The notes: a model not told the origin generated them from the letters alone. 64,000 bases of DNA from Cristatella mucedo (GCA_009760855.2 WPIO01000042.1:1894001-1958000); one strand, 5' to 3'; shown: positions 32,670 to 44,810, counted from the first letter of the stretch. Translations and numbers: made by a program.

Positions 32670-33265
32670 AATGATAATAATAGTAATAATAATAATAGTA
32701 AAAATACACTTGATAAAGTGCCCTCAGATAACTCAATCTTTTTCTAGGCGCTTTAAACTTGATGCAAAGAACTGCGATTTAGTGGTAAGTTATATAATGC
32801 TTGATAAACAACATGAATAACATGGACAAATCACAGGGATCCACTAAATGCTGTCCTAAATAGGTGCGTTTTTAAGTTTTTTTTTAAATGTGGTCAATTC
32901 AGTGGATGTTGTGACCCAAGTGTGGAGTGAGTTTCAGGCTTTAGGAGCACACGGACTAAATGCTAGGTCTTTAAAGGTTTTGAGGTTTGTACGAAGTATT
33001 GGTAGATTGTTAGATTCCGAAAAGTGAGTAATACGATGCTTGGCCTCGTGGGAGAGTAGATCTGAGAGAAAGGCTGGAGCCAAAGAATGAAGTGACCTAA
33101 AAGTGAGCCAAAAAACCTTGAAGTTGATCCGTTGCTTGAATCGCTGACAGTGCAGGTCGACGAGAAGTAGTGTGACGTGGCAACTGGGACGCTCACGACA
33201 GATAAGCCTAGCTTCAGAGTTTTGCACCAGCTGTAAGCGCCTGATTGCACATGCCGGTTGACCTT
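32670..33265 (-). mobile_element. LINE-A 3' part, interrupted by LINE-B
   Basis: An AAT-rich tail (32670-32705), the terminal stem-loop, a shortened 3' UTR (the block around CATGTCACCCCTAACC is deleted) and the ORF2 C-terminus (AIRRLQLVQNSEARLICRER, in 32934-33302). It ends at ACCTT (33261-33265), which is repeated after the adjoining LINE-B. Confidence 0.85.
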
Positions 33266-33919
33266 GTAATGTAATGTAATGTATCTCCGTCAGTAACTCC
33301 ACAAAGTCATAAAGACCATGTGGGTGTTACGCAGGAGAGTTTTGTATAGCGCACTCACAGCCTAAGCGGCTTTCGGTACGCATTCGATACCCAACAGACT
33401 TCGTCTCACGCAACAAAAAGAAAGTGGGAAGCATAGCAGAGTCAGGAGAGCAGTTGAGGTAGTGAGTAGCATAGAAGTAGCAGTTCAGGACCGCTGAAAA
33501 AGATGTGCCATAGTCAGCAGTTGGAGAGTAGTTGTCGTTGTGTAAGAATTGTGGAAGCGAGTTCCACAGTCTAGGACCTGCAGAGCTAAAGGTTCTGTCG
33601 CCAACTGTCTTTAAGAAGAGGAATGGGACAGCTAATTTATTGTCCACACAGGACCTGAGGGCGCGAACAGGCTAAAACTGATGCAGCAGTTCAGCTAGGT
33701 ACGAAGGAGCCAAGCCGTAGCGGGCCTTGTGGGTTAGCGTAAGAACTTTGCTCTGTATCCTTTGCTCAACCGGCAACCATCCTAGCTCTTTCAGCAGAGG
33801 TGACACGTGCTCAAACCGCTGGGACTTGAAGACCAGCGTTGCAGCCATATTCATAGTCCGCTGTTGTGGCGTAATAGCTTTCTTTGGCAGCCCAGCCAAA
33901 AGGGAATTACAATAATCAA
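33266..33919 (-). mobile_element. LINE-B 3' part with ACCTT target duplication
   Basis: The ACATT-type tail (GTAATGTAATG on the plus strand) starts at 33266. The minus strand then reads the 3' end, [16 protein letters not shown] (33327-33647) and [20 protein letters not shown] (33672-33899), stopping at the codons before SRLDYCN. ACCTT flanks both sides (33261-33265 and 33920-33924). It is close in sequence to the 54.3 kb copy, so it is probably fairly young. Confidence 0.85.
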
Positions 33920-33924
33920 ACCTT

Positions 33925-35132
33925 AATCATTACAATACAGTGCCAGTGACTCCCACGCATGATAACTACATTACGTATGACAGATCAGATAAGCGGGTTA
34001 GCTGGGCAACACCAGTAATTAAAGACATTACAGGGCAGTGCACTTGTCTAAGTGCGTACAAAGTCATAGACGTTTGAAGTAATTGAGCTGCAGCACTAAA
34101 TCTAAGCTGGTTCAAATTTCACGGCGTTTGTCAAGCTAAATTAGCCAGACTTAACGTCTGAAGTAATGTACTCATCCAATTAAAATTCGTTAAGAAACGT
34201 GTGAAGAAAGGTTTTGTAACCACAGTTACTAACCGCCAAGCACTAAGTTCAATTTAATTAATAAACTAAAAGTGTAGAGGAGACATACAATTGAAAAACG
34301 ATAACATCACTATTCATGCTACGAACTAGTTCATGCTAGTAATTTGAAAATACTAGTATACATACTAATCGGCATTCCCATGTACTTATACATTGGCGTA
34401 AGAGAGCTAAATTTCGTTTCCGGAACGGAACACGTGGAAGAAAGCATGCCCACCAAATCAAAATGACAAAAGTCCAAATTCTGGCTCGTAAAATTAAATG
34501 AATGACCGATCAGAATTTCCCGCTTCTGAGAAATAGGAGTTGACCTAATTATTGATTTAGTGGTATCGCTGTTGAATAAAAGAGAGTTAATAAGGATCCG
34601 AAAGATCACTTTGGTATTACAAGCTACAAGGAGTTCAGAGAAGTTGAGGTAATGGAAGGGAAGAGAATTTATTCCATCGTATGTCTTCTATCGAGTTTCG
34701 AGATAGATTGGTAAAAAAATGGCTATAATGTAGCTGGAGATTAAGGGAGCGTATACATTGTTAGAAGCAGTGGACTAAGAATCTTAGAGATCGCACAGCT
34801 CGCTAGATAAACGGATGGCATTCGATGCACGCAGGTCTTACAAAGGTAGGATAAAACCCATTTCCGAGTTCGCTTTTGTTTTACTTTCATGGTGCAGCAC
34901 GACCAGAGAGTGATCTTTCACAGCCAATTCGATCCAGTGAACAGCAATTCAGCAACTTACTGAATGCGAGAAGAGACAAGGTGGTCATAAGAGAGAACCT
35001 GTGACCATTGACATGCCAGCGGAATGCAATCATATTGGACTCACAAAGAATGCATGAGCCGTAGAGTCACGCCTGTCTCTCAGGCGACGAGATATTTCCA
35101 TAAAAGACACAGCAGTATTATTAAACTCTTGG
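33925..35132. other. Mostly unassigned AT-rich stretch
   Basis: A short piece at about 33940-33965 (CAGTGCCAGTGACTCCCACG) resembles the upstream RT region of LINE-A. The rest is AT-rich with no recognised element. The frame at 34331-34609 (minus) has no motif. Confidence 0.4.
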
Positions 35133-35303
35133 TGAGACGTGATGGCATATTGGGTAAGGCGGGTGATTTTCACGACTTCGGTCCCGAGGTTGTAGGTTAA
35201 AATCCTGCCGTGAGTGATTCTGTATCGCCGCTGCAAGCAGTGGTGATAGACCTGAAGGCTCTTCTGTCGTTATCAAAAAGAGACTGTTAAATCAGCTATT
35301 ATT
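35133..35303 (+). mobile_element. SINE-1, near full length
   Basis: A-box region GTGATGGCATATTGG, a changed B box GGTTAAAATCC, then GCAAGCAGTGGTGATAG and GAGACTGTTAAATCAGCTA at the end. The damaged B box suggests an old copy. Confidence 0.8.
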
Positions 35304-35917
35304 TTTGTAAGCTACCACAACTTGAAGATTCCTCATACATCCCCTTATAAAAAGTGTTGACTTTACCAAAACGGCAGACGAAGCAGTGACGGACGTAATA
35401 GTACTATTCCTAATCGAGTAAACTGGATAGGTACATCAAACTAACTGATACCCAGGAATCAGGTGGTCTGGAAATTACCATCATTAGCTGGTAAATTTTT
35501 TAACTCTCAAGGATTAATACCCGTTATGAGACTCTTTATTGGCCATCTTGCTTTTAGCTTGGTGAAGGATAAATATTGCGAAATACTCAGAACATTGGTC
35601 CAATAATTAACAATAGTTTGATACTTGGTACGTCGAGGTATATGTTAACAGCTTTTAAGGATACATGCTAGTGACTCTTAAACAGCTTCATAATTTAGCT
35701 TTGTAGTTGCAGTGCCTGTTGTGTATCCATTTAAATTACATAATTCGAATAATAGTTAGATGACCAGCATGAAATTTCAACGTTAGGTTTAACTGCTAAC
35801 AGATCATTAGGTTGCATAGATTTTGCTATACAGGTCATCAAACGTCTGTGAACTTCATATTCTGCAATCATAGACATATATTTGTAACGTGACTGTTTCT
35901 CGATCAATAGTATTTTT
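35304..35917. other. Unassigned AT-rich stretch
   Basis: No recognised element or coding frame. Confidence 0.4.
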
Positions 35918-37370
35918 AATAAAAATAATAATATTAATAATGCACTTGATAAAGCGCCCTCACAGAACTCAGTCTCTTTCTCGGCGCTTTACATTTGCTG
36001 CAAAGGGAAACGCGATTGAATGGTGAGTAATATCAAGCTTGATAAGCAACATGAATAACATAGTTGGAAGTGACAAGCACAGGGTCAGTATGCAAGTGCG
36101 GTTAGTGGGAGCATGCACAGTGTGAGCAGGCATAAGCACATGAAGGACGAGTCACGGGAACCCACTAAATGCTGTCCTAAATAGGTGTTTTTAAGTTCTT
36201 TTTAAATGTGGTCAAGTCAGGGGATGTTCTAACACAAGTTGGGAGGGAGCTCCAGGCTTTGGGAGCATACGAACGGAATGCACGGTCTGCAAAGAATTTG
36301 AGGTTTGCACGAGGTATTGGTAAACTATTGGATTCCGAAAAGCGGGTGGTACGATGCTTGGCCTGGTGGGGGAGTAGATCTGAGAGATAGACTGGAGCCA
36401 AGCAATGAAGTGACCTAAAATTGAGTGACAAAACCTTGAAGTCGACCAGTTGCTCAACTGGTAGCCAGGGTCGGCGAGAAGTGGTGTGATGTGGCAACTG
36501 TGATGCTCACGAACGAAAAGCTTAGCTGCTGAGTTTTGCACCAGCTGTAATCACCTGATTGCACATGCCGAAAGGCCAGCAAGCAGTGAGTTACAGAAGT
36601 CACGACGGGATGTCACAAATGCATGTACCAACTTAGACATGGTATCCTTATCTAAACAAGCTCGAATTTTAGCAATGTTATGTACCTGAAAGTAGGCAGA
36701 CTTGACTGTGGAGCTGACGTGCTCGTCTAAAGAAAGGTCACTTTGGAGCACGACACCCAGATTTCGTGCAGATTCAACGGGAGATATGCTGGCAGAGCCA
36801 ATTTTGAGCGTCAGCCTTTCCAACTTATAAATCACACTCGGCTTGCCCATAACTCATAAGTTAGTTTTATGAACGTTTAGTTTTAGAAAATTTGCTGCCA
36901 TCCATGTGCAGATGTCATCAATACATGCTGCAAGTGAGTTGAGAGAATTCGAGGTGCTCAAAGGCTGGGCGCAATCAAAGCAAAGGTACAACTGAGAGTC
37001 ATGCTCATAGAAGTGAAAGCCTAGATTGTGCTTGGCAATCACATCAGCGAGATTGAGAGTATAAACCATGAAAAGAACCGGACCTAGCACGGACCCTAAG
37101 GTACTCCATATTTCAGAGGTACCTCGAATGATCCATCGGATTGTCCATTCACGTCGATAATCTGGAGTCTCCCGCTGAGATAGGACCTGAACCATTGCAG
37201 AGCAACGCAGGTGATGCCCAGGCAAGATGAGAGGCGCTCTAGAAGAACTTTTGATAGATGGTATCAAAAGCTGCCGAAAGATCGAGCAAAACAAGCAAAG
37301 ACACTCTACCCATGTCTCGGCTTCGTAGCTGAGTTTCAAGCCGAGGCAGTGCATGAGCAGCAACATGCCA
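35918..37370 (-). mobile_element. LINE-A, longest copy in the window
   Basis: It has an AAT-rich tail (35918-35941), the terminal stem-loop, the complete 3' UTR and the ORF2 C-terminus (YLSDLLPHQAKHRTTRFSES in 36177-36497). The thumb follows (ISPVESARNLGVVLQSDLSL in 36551-36850), then the RT palm (GSVLGPVLF and FHFYEHDSQLYLCF, where YADD has become YEHD, in 36854-37495) and RVSLLVLLDLSAAFDTI (37239-37427). The catalytic aspartate pair is damaged and frames are broken. Clade features are as for LINE-B (APE-type, L2-like) but the sequence is clearly different. Confidence 0.9.
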
Positions 37371-38159
37371 CACCCAAAGATGCTGCCTAGAAGGAGCAGC
37401 GTATCCGATCCCAAGATCATTGGGCATCTTCTTGAAGCCCGAAAGTCATTGGCAGGGTCGGCTAGCCAGAATGCGACATTAAACAGTCTATTCACGGTCC
37501 AGTGTGCGTTTTGAAAGCAACGTGCTGCCGGTCGTCGGATTCAGATTACCCAATCAGCACCTTCAGCTGTCCATCACCTGGCCTCACTTTGCCCTCTGGC
37601 CACTCGCAGGCCTCTGGCCATCAATCAGTATGAATAGTGCAGCCCAGCTTGGCTGAAGGGCGTACAAAGCACAGGAACTTCCGGGCTGAAAACGCCTTTC
37701 TCCTATACTAGTGAGCGAGAGGACGCAGCCATAGCGGTGGGATCTCGAGGATCGAAATTAGACTCACGACCGGAGATTCCGCTAGGCTTCCACCACCACC
37801 CTACTTGAAGGCGGGTAAACTGAGAGCTCTTTCGCTGAACGAAAACAATCCCTCTCTCACTTCCCCTATGCCTCCATCGTAAAGTTTGTAGGCAATGCGA
37901 TCAGATTCCACTACTTTGAAGTCGGACAAAGAATGAAGCTGCAGTTCGCGGCTGACGTATTTTGATGCAGCAGCTGCGTAGCTGCGACCCTTATTACAGC
38001 GAGTGTAATTAATTTTTATTTTTCGACAGTGTAGAGTTAGCGATCGTCCAGAGGAAAATATTGTGGCTTGAATGCATGCACGTGAAAACAGCAGGAGCGA
38101 TGCAACCACGAGCGCTCGCAAAATGCCTGACGAGAGAAGGTTGAGTGACTGAGAGAGCT
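37371..38159. other. Unassigned stretch
   Basis: Mixed composition. The minus-strand frame at 37801-38121 (106 codons) begins with a hydrophobic run, ALVVASLLLFSRACIQA, that would suit a signal peptide. I see no domain after it and nothing else supports a gene. Confidence 0.35.
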
Positions 38160-38475
38160 CAGCCGAAGAGTTAAGTCAGCCAGATTAAGGCTGATAGTCA
38201 TTATTCGTAGTTATACGATAATCAAATTCTGAGGCCGTATTCAAGGAGGAGCCAAATGATAGGCAGGGGTTGGTGACTTCGGACTCGCCAATGGCATTTG
38301 AGCTGACGAGCTCAAGATCACAGAGCCGCTGGTGTACGTCATAGCTATTGAACGCCTGTGACCGTCCGCTGCTGTCAAATAGACGTGTCTACATTATAGA
38401 TGCGTACCCGGTATGTTAAGGTATGAGCGCTCTACGTCACTGCCGCACTTTTGCTAGTGTCAGCATAACGACGAG
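38160..38475 (+). repeat. Repeat R, copy 2 (module 1)
   Basis: It has the landmarks AGTTAAGTCAGCCAG, GACCGTCCGCTGCTGTCAAA, GTCTACATTATAGATG and ATGTTAAGGTATGAGCGCTC in the same order and spacing as copies 1 and 3. GC-richer DNA follows (38475-38700), but module 2 is not clearly recognisable. Confidence 0.65.
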
Positions 38476-38868
38476 CATTGGTGCAGGCCTCACCGAGCTG
38501 GCAGCGGCACCGCGGGCGGGGCAGGCTGGTTAGCAGCTGCAGCCAGAGCCACATTAACGATCGACCGGTGCAAACAGCTCCACTGACCGACTCCTTCGCT
38601 AGGCCGCAGATGCAGCATTCATTCGAAGTTCCCAGCAGCTCTGACGTGGAGTGCACCGCGAATCTTGACCTATATCACGTGCCGCACTAGCAATCTGGAC
38701 GCTTGGGCGTGAGTGAATCATAGCGACACTTAATACTTGAGTACACCGAGCCCGAAAAGCTGCGCTCCTAGTCTCGGCTCTACGACGAAGCGAATGATTA
38801 CACCGGCCCCACCCCATCCCTCCCCCGCTGTTCTTCCTCTTTTCAATCTTGCTCTCCCATGCTCTCTT

Positions 38869-39013
38869 ACCTGGGTAGTTTCGCAAGATGAAATTGCTAG
38901 CACCAACGACCCAGATCTTGGATTCAAATCTTGCAGCTGGAAATTTTTTCACTAACTGCAACCGTTTGTGATAGCCTTTGAAGCAGTCCTACCACTGTAT
39001 AAAAAAGAATGCT
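38869..39013 (+). mobile_element. Probable SINE-1 relic
   Basis: GGATTCAAATCTTGCAGCTG occupies the place of the B box, and AACTGCAACCGTTTGTGATAG followed by ACTGTATAAAAAAGAATGCTG the place of the SINE-1 body. The match is weak. Confidence 0.4.
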
Positions 39014-39070
39014 GAATTCACTAATCTTTAATGTAACGTTCGATCGCCATGTCCTTCTTTCCTTTTCTAT

Positions 39071-39072
39071 TA

Positions 39073-39153
<81 letters not shown>

Positions 39154-39222
39154 TCTCTCTTTCTCCCCAGTAATCTCTCTTTCTCTCTCCCCACTTAGTC
39201 TACACCACTGCCTCTCGCCATT

Positions 39223-39271
<49 letters not shown>
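39071..39271 (+). repeat. (CT)n microsatellite cluster
   Basis: A long CT run (39071-39160, with a CTAT patch) is separated by about 60 bp of CT-rich DNA from a second run (39223-39271). Confidence 0.95.
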
Positions 39272-39273
<2 letters not shown>

Positions 39274-39506
39274 AATTCTTCAGCTCTATTGGTGGCCGTA
39301 GCTCTCTGTTTGTGCTGCTATGAGCACTTCGTTTATCCACATGCAGAGCGCTATAGCCTACAAAGCTCGCATAATCTAGTAGCTGGAATATTCGGGAATT
39401 CTGTTCAACTCAACACTGCAACCACCTTGATCAATATAATATAAACATTAGCAGTGTGATACGACGATACTCACCTCAGCATAACACGAGATACGCACAT
39501 ATATCT

Positions 39507-39647
39507 GGGCAGACACCAGGGTAATCATCCGGGCAGACACCAGGGCAATCATCCGGGCAGCACATTGGGGCAGCACAGTGAGGCAGCACATCGGGGCAGC
39601 ACATCTGAGCAGCATATTCGAGTACAGCGTCCAGGCAGCATATCCGG
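39507..39647 (+). repeat. GGGCAGCACA-type minisatellite
   Basis: Two 24-bp units (GGGCAGACACCAGGG...ATCATCC) are followed by several shorter units of the GGGCAGCACAT type. The unit length drifts from 24 to about 13-15 bp. Confidence 0.8.
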
Positions 39648-39936
39648 ACGGAGCAGCAGGATTCGGATCGAGAATATGAACGGTTCGTTAGAGCCGGCTT
39701 TTTCTAGGTCACTTAGAGAGTGGAGGAGTTTCGTCACCGCAGGACGACCAGTTGAGCAATGCCCAGAAAAAACGGTCTTCTGGATATCTCCATGCTCGAG
39801 GCAAGCAGATTTTCCCCTCAGTTTTTCCGCAGACTAAGTAATTTTGCTTTGAATTTCCCAGCCAAAAAAAATTGCAATTCGACCACACCGACCGACACTC
39901 TTGAGCCCACATTCCAACCTAACTAATTCAGTATTC

Positions 39937-40440
39937 AAATTAATAATAATAATAATAATAATTCACTTGATAAAGCGCCCTCAGAGAACTTAATCTCTCT
40001 CCAGGCGCTTTACGTTTGCTGCAAAGTGAAATGCAATTGAATGGTAAGTAAAATCATGCTTGAAAAACAAACAAAATGAATAATATGGTTAGGGGTGACA
40101 TGCACAGGGTCAGCATGCAAATGTGGTTAGTGGCAGCATGCAGTGTCAGCACGCATAAGCACATCAAGGACGAATCACAGGGACCCGCTAAATGCTGTCG
40201 TAAATAGGTGTGTTTTTAGGTTCCTTTTAAATGTGGTCAGGATGTTCTGACGCAGGTCCAGAGGGAGTTCCAGGCTTTGGGAGCATACGAACTAAATGCA
40301 CGGTCTCCACAGGATTTAAGGTTTGTAGGAGGTATTTCTAGACTGTTGGATTCCGAAAAGCGGGTGGTACGATGCTTGGGCTGATGGGGTAGTATATCTG
40401 AAAGATAGGCTGGAGCCATAGAATGAAGGGACCTAAAAGT
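39937..40440 (-). mobile_element. LINE-A 3' end
   Basis: (AAT)n tail at 39941-39961, then a perfect 8-bp outer stem AAAGCGCC/GGCGCTTT (39972-39979 with 40004-40011), 3' UTR and the last coding block (APAYLSDILPHQPKHRTTRF in 40237-40419). It is 5'-truncated within ORF2 and similar to the 10.2 kb copy. Confidence 0.9.
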
Positions 40441-41159
40441 AGTGGAGGGGCTGATGACTTAGGTCACTCTCCAATGCCAAGGCCAAGGATTCGTGCCTCT
40501 TCGTTGATGCATGCTCTTTGAATGAATGAATGCTCTTTGGCTAAGGATTGTGTTTCCTTAAGCGTAAACAAAATATTAAGGGAGTGACAGTGTTATGCAT
40601 ATAATATTCGCTTCCATACTAAATACAAGAAGTTGCGACGTGCATGTCCTTCGAGTACCCACAATTGTAGTGGTCACACACTAAACCTCAATAAGCTATC
40701 GGTAGTTGCTACTGAGTCATTGCGAAAGAGTCCACGGGCAACCAATTTGACTGGTCTACTTTAGGGATGCAAAACTATTCTCAGTTGCCACGATCTCCGA
40801 GAAAAATCTGTGAAATGGCCGGCTTGCAGTGCAGTTCGATAAGATCAAGCTTCTTAAATTGATTGCACACTTGCTTGCAAAGCTCGTGCATCGAACTTGA
40901 GCACAACCAAACCTCTATTGCGATTCCATTGTAGCAGAGTTCAATTTGGACTTTCGTTCGGCCTCACGTGCAATTCTTCCACCCAAGAACCCTCGCCCAA
41001 AGTCAGACGTCTTAAGAAGTTCCTTAGTCGCCACGGTTACTCCAGCACAATTTCAACTCACGAACTGACTAACTTTGATAAGAGATCACGCTCGGAGCGA
41101 CTCCTTTTGGGTAGCAGCCGACACAGCTGCGAGGGTGCGGCAGCGAGCACCCAGTAAAG
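40441..41159. other. Unassigned stretch
   Basis: Mixed composition. The frame at 40897-41157 might be further upstream LINE-A sequence, since a recognisable LINE-A begins right after it in the same orientation, but I cannot align it. Confidence 0.35.
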
Positions 41160-41499
41160 AATTTATAAGCAAACCAAGTGTAACTCAGCCATCGGAAAAC
41201 TTGAGGCTCAAAATCGGCTCAGCCAGAATATATACTGTCATATATGCACGAAATATTGGTGTCCGGTCATAAGCGTGACATCTCTCTAGACCGCAAAGTC
41301 AGCTCCGAAGTCAAATCTGCCTGCTTCCAGCTACGCAATGCTGCAAACATTCGGGAATATTTAGACAGGTTCTGAATAAATTGGCCCGTGAATTTTTATA
41401 AAACGCGTCGCGACTTCTTTGACTCACTTCTTTATTTAGTGTATGAGTTTATCATGTAAACTCTGCAGCAAAGTTTGTCTTTCGTGAGCGTCGCACTCG

Positions 41500-41555
<56 letters not shown>

Positions 41556-41840
41556 CTACACTTCGACCTGCTCTAGCTCCTGTTGAACAAACATATAGAC
41601 AGACTTCAAAGTTCTGTCACTTCCTTTTAGGTGCCTTCATTACCCGACTCAAACCTACCTATCAGAACTACTCCACCATCAGGATAGCAGTATTACCAAT
41701 GGCCCTTATAACTCAAATTTCTTAACTATACCTTGGCAGAACCTCAAATGCTTAGGAGACCGTGAATTTAGTTCGCATGCTCCCAAAGCCTGGAAATAAC
41801 TCTCGACTGATGTCACGACCTCTCCTGGCAAAAGCATGCA
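41160..41840 (+). mobile_element. LINE-A ORF2 fragment with internal (CA)n
   Basis: The plus strand reads ENLRLKIGSARIYTVIYARN (thumb block), then a YFQLHNIAKI-like segment and VFRERR, followed by a CA run and the C-terminal blocks, ending near the RTSPDLT equivalent. The CA run (41503-41552) sits exactly where other copies have CACATCACACCAC, so it probably grew from LINE sequence. The 3' UTR is missing. Confidence 0.7.
41503..41552 (+). repeat. (CA)n microsatellite
   Basis: About 50 bp of perfect CA repeat inside LINE-A. Confidence 0.95.
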
Positions 41841-43211
41841 GACCGTCGAATAATTTAATTAAATGACCTCGCGGCCGTTGCGATGTAGTCACAATTTTTT
41901 GTTCCGCATCTCATCGCGCGAAACGGCGTGCGCGCTGCGAGCTGCCAGCGAGCTGCCTTGACCTCGACGAACTAGTCCTGACCTTGACAAGACAGCATCG
42001 ACATCGACCCAGGCGGACCTAGAGGCCTAGAGGAGCGTTCGACTGCAGCAAGGTGAAGCGACGACAGATGCAATAGCCGTCTTTAAGATGATCTCTTCCC
42101 GTCCTGTGATTCGACAAAATTAATTCTACACTCAGCAATGTAGAGAGGACCCTCGTTTTATGGGCTCGCTGCGAAGAGTCGTCCGCGAAAAGCTAAATGG
42201 CTTTCCTTGACAATCGGCAGCTTCCGTCTCACGCAGCACAGACAGCTGAAGCAGTCGGCTGAATTGGGCAAAGATTGGCAAGAACTCATTTCGCATGAGT
42301 TGGTAGCAGATCTCGGAATATCTAGAAACTTCAAATCCGCTCGTCGGAGCGTGTGGTAGCTGGCAGCAGAGTGCTGGGCTTTGCTTTAGGCCATTCGCAC
42401 TTGAATAACTCGTATCAGCACTGGAAGCAGAAAGGTAAATCCCAAAACCTGGCCCAAAAGTGCACTAAGCCTGCAGTTACTACTTCGTCGTTTATGCACA
42501 GAGCCTGGTCAGTTTGTGCAATGGGCACAGTGCTCATAGCCCAAATTGTTACTCGCGTTCGCTTGCCTCTGTTTACTTTTACGTTACCTAAACATGTTTT
42601 AGACCTGCATATGTAACTTAGGGCTTGGTACTTTCGGTGTAGTGTTTAGGGGTTATACGTTTTGGATTTGAGATTTAGAATTTAATGATTACATTTTGTG
42701 TTTTTGCTGGGTTTGAGCTTTTGGGCTTACGGATTACGTTTTAGGGTTTCAACTTTAGTGCTTGTTTTATAGAGAGGAACTCGGAGCAAAAAACTGTGTT
42801 TATGCAACGTATCTACGCAGGTGACAGTTTTGAACAGCCTGCTATGAATACTGTGGCAACAGCAAAGACTGGCCTGGCTCTATATGTAAAGGACACCATA
42901 TTACCTGCCAGCATATGCAAAGTTCGTCAGGGATTTAAGTGTTAAGTGATTTGAACCGCCCACAGTCACCTCTCAGCAGAAGCAGCGCTAAATCTAGCAG
43001 CCTGGCATGCAGAAAAGAAGAAATGGAGTATACATACTCGAGACGTCCTGAGAGCATCAGGAGGCTGGCCGTTAGTGCTGCAAGTGCTAGCCGGAGGGTG
43101 AAGAAGAAACTGCGGCGAGATGCTGAGACTAGCCATGCAAGACTTCAGTGAGAGGGAGCATTTGCCAGAGTAAGTGACATTATTAGCATGCACGATTCGA
43201 CTCGAGCTCCG
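41841..43211. other. Unassigned stretch
   Basis: Includes a segment near 42640-42760 with loose TTTAGGGTTT/TTTTGGGCTT words but no regular period. The frame at 42939-43151 is Arg/Ser-rich with no domain. Nothing is called. Confidence 0.35.
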
Positions 43212-43485
43212 TAGGCATAATAAAAATAATAATACAATAGTAATAATAATAATGTAGTACAATGGTGTCACAGGAAACTTGATCTTTTTCTCGAGGCTTT
43301 GCGTATGATGTAAGGGGAGCATGCTCAAATGGTTAGCGGTAATGTGAACCATGTCAACAAGTATAACGTGGTTATGTGTGACATTGACAGTGTCAACGTG
43401 TAAATAAGGTTAGTGGCAGCGTACACAGTGTCAGCGAGAAAGTAAGCATGCAAAGGACGAGCCGCAAAGACGCAATACGTACATC
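43212..43485 (-). mobile_element. LINE-A 3' UTR, old copy
   Basis: An AAT-rich tail (43217-43252) followed by diverged terminal-loop and 3' UTR sequence (GGTTAGTGGCAGCGTACACA, then GTGTCAGC). Many substitutions and no coding part. Confidence 0.7.
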
Positions 43486-44256
43486 CTGAGATAAGCATAT
43501 GAAACGCCGTGAAAACGAAAGGGCTCTCCGAGGCTTGCATGCAAGCGGCTGCTTCATTTAGTGACACTTGTGCAGGCTCAGCATCTAGCGTCGGCGCCAA
43601 CGGATCGGCTTATCGGCGTGGTAGTGAGGGGATTGATGGAGCAGCTGCTGAGGTGGCGGCGGCCGCGTTAGCCTCAGCTTCGGCAGCCGTGGCAACACCA
43701 GCGGCAGCGGCTGCAGTTGCAGTCAGTAAAGCGTGGCAACAATTAAAGCCCCAAGGCTTCCTGTCCACTCGACCGTGCGCGTACGTGTTACCCTAGGCTT
43801 TAAATAGCCGTAGTCTATTCAAAGACAGCCTCGTCGTACCGGCTAAAAACCTGCCCATTTTTCGTGCTCGATTGCTGATACGGCCTGTCAGTTTGAGCTC
43901 ATCTGCATGCTGTGTACTGCCAAATCTTGAAGACGGTTAAAGTAAACAATATGTGCCTCGATGATGTTTCCACCTGCCCTCCGATATTCAGAGGCAGGTC
44001 GCAGCTGTCCGCTTGGCAGCGTGCTGTCAAGCTGACATGACACGTAATGCAGACGCCCAGGAAATCATTGACAACTTAGCAGGTGGCCTCTGTATTCTTG
44101 TGCTTACTCACTGCCACACTGCCACCCGAGCCCTGTGTCAGCAGCAGCAAACCACATGTCGCGGTCCAGTTTAGAAATTCCGCGTGTATCCAAAGCGATA
44201 GCAACAGCACTGGAAACAGCAGCACTCTGACATGTCTGCAGACTGGATTCTGATAT
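43486..44256. other. Unassigned stretch with a GCA/GCG-rich patch
   Basis: The plus frame 43509-43796 encodes an alanine-rich run (near 43640-43730) without a domain. I take it as simple-sequence drift rather than a gene. The rest is unremarkable. Confidence 0.35.
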
Positions 44257-44331
44257 GAGGAGAGAGAGAGAGAGGGAAAAAGAGAGAGGGAAAGAGAGAG
44301 AGAGGGATAGAGAAAGAGGGGGTGAGAGAGT

Positions 44332-44386
<55 letters not shown>

Positions 44387-44810
44387 AGGGAGGGAGGGAG
44401 GGAGGGAGGGAGGTAGGTAGGGAGGGAGACAGAGACAGAGACAGAGACAGAGACAGAGACAGAGACAGAGACAGAGACAGAGACAGAGACAGAGACAGAG
44501 ACAGAGACAGAGACAGAGACAGAGACAGAGACAGAGACAGAGACAGAGACAGAGACAGAGAGAGACAGAGACAGAGACAGAGACAGAGACAGAGACAGAG
44601 ACAGAGACAGAGACAGAGACAGAGACAGAGGCAGAGACAGAGACAGAGACAGAGACAGAGACAGAGACAGAGACAGAGACAGAGACAGAGACAGAGACAG
44701 AGACAGAGACAGAGACAGAGACAGAGACAGAGACAGAGACAGAGACAGAGACAGGCAGAGCCGAGACAGAGGCAGAGACAGAGAGACAGAGGCAGAGGCA
44801 GCGGCAGCGA
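44257..44810 (-). repeat. 550-bp purine satellite: GA, GGGA, GACAGA
   Basis: GA with scattered GGA (44257-44380), then (GGGA)n (44381-44426), then (GACAGA)n to about 44755, then GCA-GAGGCAGAG variants. The plus strand is almost purely A/G/C. The 280- and 238-codon minus-strand frames (Ser/Leu, then Ser/Val repeats) are repeat translations, not genes. Confidence 0.95.

Noticed and set aside
37801-38121. Secreted protein with a signal-like N-terminus
   Set aside because: Only the hydrophobic first residues are suggestive. The remainder has no recognisable features, and the ORF is of ordinary length for chance in this region.
42640-42770. Telomere-like TTTAGGG words
   Set aside because: The words (TTTAGGGG, TTAGGGTTT, TTTTGGGC) are scattered without a regular period, so this is not an interstitial telomeric array.
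43509-43796. Alanine-rich protein exon
   Set aside because: The Ala run comes from GCA/GCG-rich simple sequence, and no domain or splice context supports a gene.
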